This document shows, one piece after another, positions 6,538 through 7,969 of a stretch of DNA of 7,969 nt. Source of the stretch: Chlamydiota bacterium (GTDB lineage Bacteria > Chlamydiota > Chlamydiia > Chlamydiales > Rhabdochlamydiaceae); contig JAHFTN010000075.1 of assembly GCA_023269365.1 (NCBI GenBank), positions 1-7,969 of the forward strand, given 5' to 3'. Made by a program: the position numbers and the translations under genes. The stretch's first letter is position 1; the number at the start of each line of letters is the position of its first letter. A model generated the notes under the pieces. It was not told where the DNA came from, did no database searches, and saw nothing but the letters and a program-made list of their open reading frames with translations.

Positions 6538-7581
6538 TTAAAATAAAAACCGATCCAGCTGCAACGTAGAGCCTTGCTCGAGAGGAAGGGTCAACCGCCC
6601 CTCTTTGCTAACCTCGAGCTTGCTCCTCACTCTGCCTTTAGTTTGTAGGCGGCAAGCGGTAATCCCTTTGGGAAGGCGTAAGTGGACCTCTCCGTCTGTG
6701 GCAGGAGTAAGCACCACCCTTCTCAACGCCTTTTTTGTCCATTCGAAATGCAACAGGTGGGAAGCGTGTGTCTGGATCGACACCATCCGCCCACAAGAAA
6801 ATTCAGGGGGAAGGCAGGGCAATAGGATGAGTTCATCCGTTTCTTGATAGAATAGGGAACGGATAGCACGCCCCGATTCGGTAAGAAGGGAGAGGAGGGG
6901 GATTGTTGTCTTTTCTTGCGGCAGCCCTTGATGCTCCTCGTCGCAAAGGCGTGGAACAAATACTCCTTTAAATGTGGAGAGAAAAAACGAAGTGAAGGCT
7001 TTGAGGAGCTCTACTCTCTTATGCTCTTTAAGGGATTCTATAGGGCGGTGAGGCGTTTTTGGAACAAGAGCACTTAACTGCAACCACAGGGGAAATAGCT
7101 CCTTGAAATCGAACCGCTCTTTCATCCGACTCCACTCTTGAGCCTTGTGGGAGCCCAACGAGAGCCTTTCTTTATTTAAAGAATCGCAAACAAAACAACT
7201 TACAAGCAACATACTCTCTTTATTAGAAAGCCGTTTTTCCTTAAAATTTGACCCTGAGAGAGCCACTTTTTTACCCGGCGCTTTGTCCAAATCTAACCAT
7301 AACCCCTCCCCTCTCGCTTCAAGGCAATAGCGCATATATCCTTCTTGGGTCATCCCAAATACGCTCAATGAAGCGCTCTCTAAGTCGAGCTGCGCCGTAA
7401 ATTCCTTGAGGGGGCCCCTCCAGGGGAAATCCACCCGGAACGTCTCTTGCGTCTCTTCGAGATTTGCAAAATTAAGGCGCGTCGGGAATACCTGAACGCT
7501 CCAGCTCGTCTTAGGAAGGAGGAACCAAGTCCCCAGCTGATGGGAAAAGGGGCGGTTTTTTTGCGCGATGGCTATTTTCAT
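6538..7581 (-). CDS. Uncharacterised protein with a GH95-like C-terminal segment
   Basis: I do not recognise this 347-residue protein as a named family. From about residue 229 it resembles the end of the helical barrel and the closing beta domain of GH95 (alpha-fucosidase-type) glycoside hydrolases. LLSLLTESGRAIRSL followed by ILLPCLPPEF at about 252-261 recalls the GH95 pattern EMLLQS...LLPALP, and the HFEW...ALRRVVLTP stretch (278-293) fits the beta strands after it. The N-terminal 200 residues look beta-rich then helical and match nothing I know. GH95 enzymes usually run 700-800 residues; here most of the catalytic barrel and its Asn/Asp/Glu active-site motifs are missing, so activity is doubtful. 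No signal peptide or membrane helix is seen, so a cytosolic protein is likely. ATG 7581 follows the mtaB stop by 2 nt, with GGAAAGG at 7592-7598 as a ribosome site, so it is co-transcribed with mtaB. glgB lies downstream behind its own promoter. A link to glycan metabolism is inference only. Confidence 0.85.
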   Translation of the reverse strand: MKIAIAQKNRPFSHQLGTWFLLPKTSWSVQVFPTRLNFANLEETQETFRVDFPWRGPLKEFTAQLDLESASLSVFGMTQEGYMRYCLEARGEGLWLDLDKAPGKKVALSGSNFKEKRLSNKESMLLVSCFVCDSLNKERLSLGSHKAQEWSRMKERFDFKELFPLWLQLSALVPKTPHRPIESLKEHKRVELLKAFTSFFLSTFKGVFVPRLCDEEHQGLPQEKTTIPLLSLLTESGRAIRSLFYQETDELILLPCLPPEFSCGRMVSIQTHASHLLHFEWTKKALRRVVLTPATDGEVHLRLPKGITACRLQTKGRVRSKLEVSKEGRLTLPLEQGSTLQLDRFLF

Positions 7582-7583
7582 CT

Positions 7584-7969
7584 TTAAAGTACCTTTCCTA
7601 TGAGGGCATGAGGGGCATTGGAGAGGAGTTTCACTTCTACAAGTGTATTCGCAAGGCTCTTGTCCCCTTCTACGACGACGGTTAAAAAATTGTCGGTATG
7701 GCCCGACATCTGCCCTGCAGAGTCTTCACTTTCAACAAGCACAGAGCGCCTCTGCCCCACATAACGCTCTCTCAAGGAAAAGGCGATCTCTTCTGCCTGG
7801 CGCAAGACGAGCTGTTTTCTCTCTTGCATCACCTCTTTTGGAACCTGATGGGGATAAAGAGCCGCCCTTGTCCTCTCTCTGCGACTATAGGGGAACATAT
7901 GCACCTTGGCAAACTCCACTTCAGATAGCATCTCAAGCGTCTCGTGAAAATCTTGTTCACTCTCCCCAG
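7584..7969 (-). CDS. mtaB: tRNA t6A37 methylthiotransferase MtaB, C-terminal part (5' end outside window)
   Basis: This is the last ~127 residues of a radical-SAM methylthiotransferase; the reading frame stays open to the right edge, so the true start and the iron-sulfur cysteines lie beyond it. The first visible residues, GESEQDFHETLEM, match the end of the radical-SAM barrel. KVHMFPYSRRERTRAA is the MtaB/YqeV-type signature (in related enzymes HVFPYSxRxGTxAA), unlike the FAYSxRxGTPA of MiaB seen at the other end of this window. A TRAM RNA-binding domain closes the protein (about the last 60 residues, with GHTDNFLTV). The enzyme turns t6A37 into ms2t6A37 in tRNAs reading ANN codons. An ATG at 7931 is internal methionine, not a start, because the homology continues upstream of it. 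The stop TAA is followed 2 nt later by the next gene, so the two are likely one transcript. MtaB is favoured over RimO by the TRAM sequence and the FPYS motif. Confidence 0.92.
   Translation of the reverse strand, partial: GESEQDFHETLEMLSEVEFAKVHMFPYSRRERTRAALYPHQVPKEVMQERKQLVLRQAEEIAFSLRERYVGQRRSVLVESEDSAGQMSGHTDNFLTVVVEGDKSLANTLVEVKLLSNAPHALIGKVL

Noticed and set aside
1..7969. CRISPR arrays, insertion sequences, phage genes, tRNA or rRNA genes
   Set aside because: No regularly spaced repeats, transposase-like proteins, or recognisable tRNA/rRNA motifs were seen on either strand.

Overview
This window looks like a chromosomal housekeeping segment from a Chlamydiota bacterium, most likely an environmental (Parachlamydiales-type) lineage. 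That is an inference from protein resemblance only. The glycogen branching enzyme shares many short blocks with the Chlamydia trachomatis enzyme as I remember it (for example HDPY, VWELFVPGL, SMLYLDYGR, SHDEVVHG, KMPGD). The NAD-dependent ligase is 663 residues, the length I recall for chlamydial LigA. No database search was possible, and base composition by eye is moderate, with C-rich codon use on the + strand.

Layout. Positions 1-330 hold no supported gene. They contain several inverted repeats, including one very long imperfect hairpin (about 91-173), then a sigma-70-type promoter candidate (269-297) for miaB. miaB (331-1683, +) makes a tRNA A37 methylthiotransferase. It converges on the minus-strand genes, and a 14-bp hairpin between them (1696-1727) can serve both directions as a terminator. 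On the minus strand, read right to left, are: the 3' end of mtaB, cut by the right window edge (7584-7969); a 347-residue uncharacterised protein whose C-terminus resembles the end of GH95-type glycoside hydrolases (6538-7581); a hairpin; a strong promoter candidate; then a tight glgB - ligA - small membrane protein operon (6415 down to 1737). In that operon ligA starts at GTG inside the end of glgB, and the membrane gene starts 13 nt after ligA with a good Shine-Dalgarno sequence.

How they fit together. MiaB and MtaB are paralogous radical-SAM enzymes that add methylthio groups at tRNA position 37: on i6A for UNN-decoding tRNAs (MiaB) and on t6A for ANN-decoding tRNAs (MtaB). GlgB adds alpha-1,6 branches to glycogen. 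LigA seals nicked DNA. The operon therefore mixes unrelated housekeeping roles, and I see no shared pathway. There are no transposases, phage genes, CRISPR arrays, tRNA genes or rRNA genes. All complete coding sequences are intact with their key catalytic residues. I found no convincing new multi-gene system. The least explained parts are the structured 5' intergenic region, the GH95-like truncated protein beside glgB, and the small four-helix membrane protein.
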